This document shows positions 63,501-64,000 of a stretch of 64,000 nt of DNA, in pieces; position 1 is the stretch's first letter; each line of letters opens with the position of its first letter. The notes beneath the pieces were generated by a model. The model did not search any database and was not told where the DNA came from. It saw nothing but the letters and a program-made list of their open reading frames with translations. Made by a program: the position numbers and the translations under genes. Where the stretch lies: positions 13,691,983 to 13,755,982 of the forward strand of contig NC_067122.1 in NCBI RefSeq assembly GCF_021347895.1. Reading direction: 5' to 3'. The stretch comes from Acanthochromis polyacanthus. Its lineage: Eukaryota; Chordata; Actinopteri; Pomacentridae.

Positions 63501-64000
63501 GTGGAATTTTTTAATTACTTTATGAGTAACACTACACAGATCAGAGTTTGTGATAGAAATAATTACAGCCAATGCAGCATAAATGAATCTTTACATTTTT
63601 CCACAACGAATGTTTGTTAGACATTAGACATAAACTTGAACTATTAGTACATCCTTCACTAGCATCAGAAAACATTAATATTTAGCACAGTTTCCAGTGT
63701 AGTCCCTTCAAAAGATAATCTTTACTTTACAGGGAATTCTGAACACCATTTCCTCCGGATAATAAAAATTATGCAAAGGACACAATATGAGCAGATAGTG
63801 TCCATTAATCTACTATTATGATAGTATTTTAACATTCTGCAAGTGCACCATTCTGTCTCAGTCTAATTTCAGCACTTAAACTCTGCTTTAAAACATCTTC
63901 ACTGTGTATCATCTTCACAGTCATACTAGTAACTCATTTGAACTCTCGCAGCCTGACACTGGCCTGACAGTTTAGTTGAAAGACCTTTGATTTACAGTGA
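60513..64000. other. Unassigned unique sequence
   Basis: A CT-rich microsatellite lies at about 61592-61635. No gene, RNA or recognisable element was seen to the window end. Confidence 0.5.

Overview
The window looks like nuclear DNA from a teleost fish, probably a percomorph; the exact species cannot be read from it. The evidence is the repeat content: an L2-clade LINE with an esterase-type ORF1 and an (ATTCA)n tail, two Tc1-like transposon relics, a solo LTR, hAT-like and TA-flanked non-autonomous DNA transposons, long CA/GT microsatellites, and a tRNA-derived SINE tail of a kind common in fish. I find no bacterial-style gene organisation, no rRNA gene, no intact tRNA gene, no CRISPR array, and no convincing host protein-coding exon. 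Almost all open frames over 60 codons are chance frames in repeats or unique non-coding DNA.

Layout. Positions 1-9545 are an AT-rich minisatellite with a 38-bp monomer. It is organised into higher-order blocks in which a tRNA-derived SINE (A box, B box, pyrimidine-rich tail) has been captured and copied along with the satellite, giving 12 copies in the same orientation. At the right edge (9565-9760) one more SINE-like unit and a few monomers lie in the opposite orientation. A 949-bp element with 14-bp terminal inverted repeats follows (9777-10725), then about 2.7 kb of unrecognised sequence. A nearly full-length but frameshifted L2 LINE lies on the minus strand at 13418-18360. It retains an SGNH-esterase ORF1, an endonuclease and a reverse transcriptase. 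A 743-bp DNA transposon (21580-22322) sits inside an older dispersed repeat, and a second copy of that repeat near 42 kb lacks it.

The rest is mostly unique AT-rich non-coding DNA. It carries a solo LTR with a 4-bp target duplication (35764-36660), a 3'-truncated Tc1-like transposon on the plus strand (36870-37770), a hAT-like MITE (53943-54241), a second Tc1-like relic on the minus strand (59665-60512), and microsatellites at 19.1, 44.8, 46.2 and 49.5 kb. Several TE-poor stretches (around 33.6-34.5, 40.2-40.5, 45.0-45.3, 48.0-48.3 and 50.7-51.6 kb) have the texture of conserved non-coding elements. The right two thirds may therefore be an intron or gene desert near a regulated gene, but this is inference only.

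No set of genes works together here. The most unusual structure is the satellite/SINE composite at the left: Pol III-type promoter boxes recur every 0.4-1.5 kb within a 38-bp array whose monomers can form two mutually exclusive small hairpins, one with an apparently compensatory base change.
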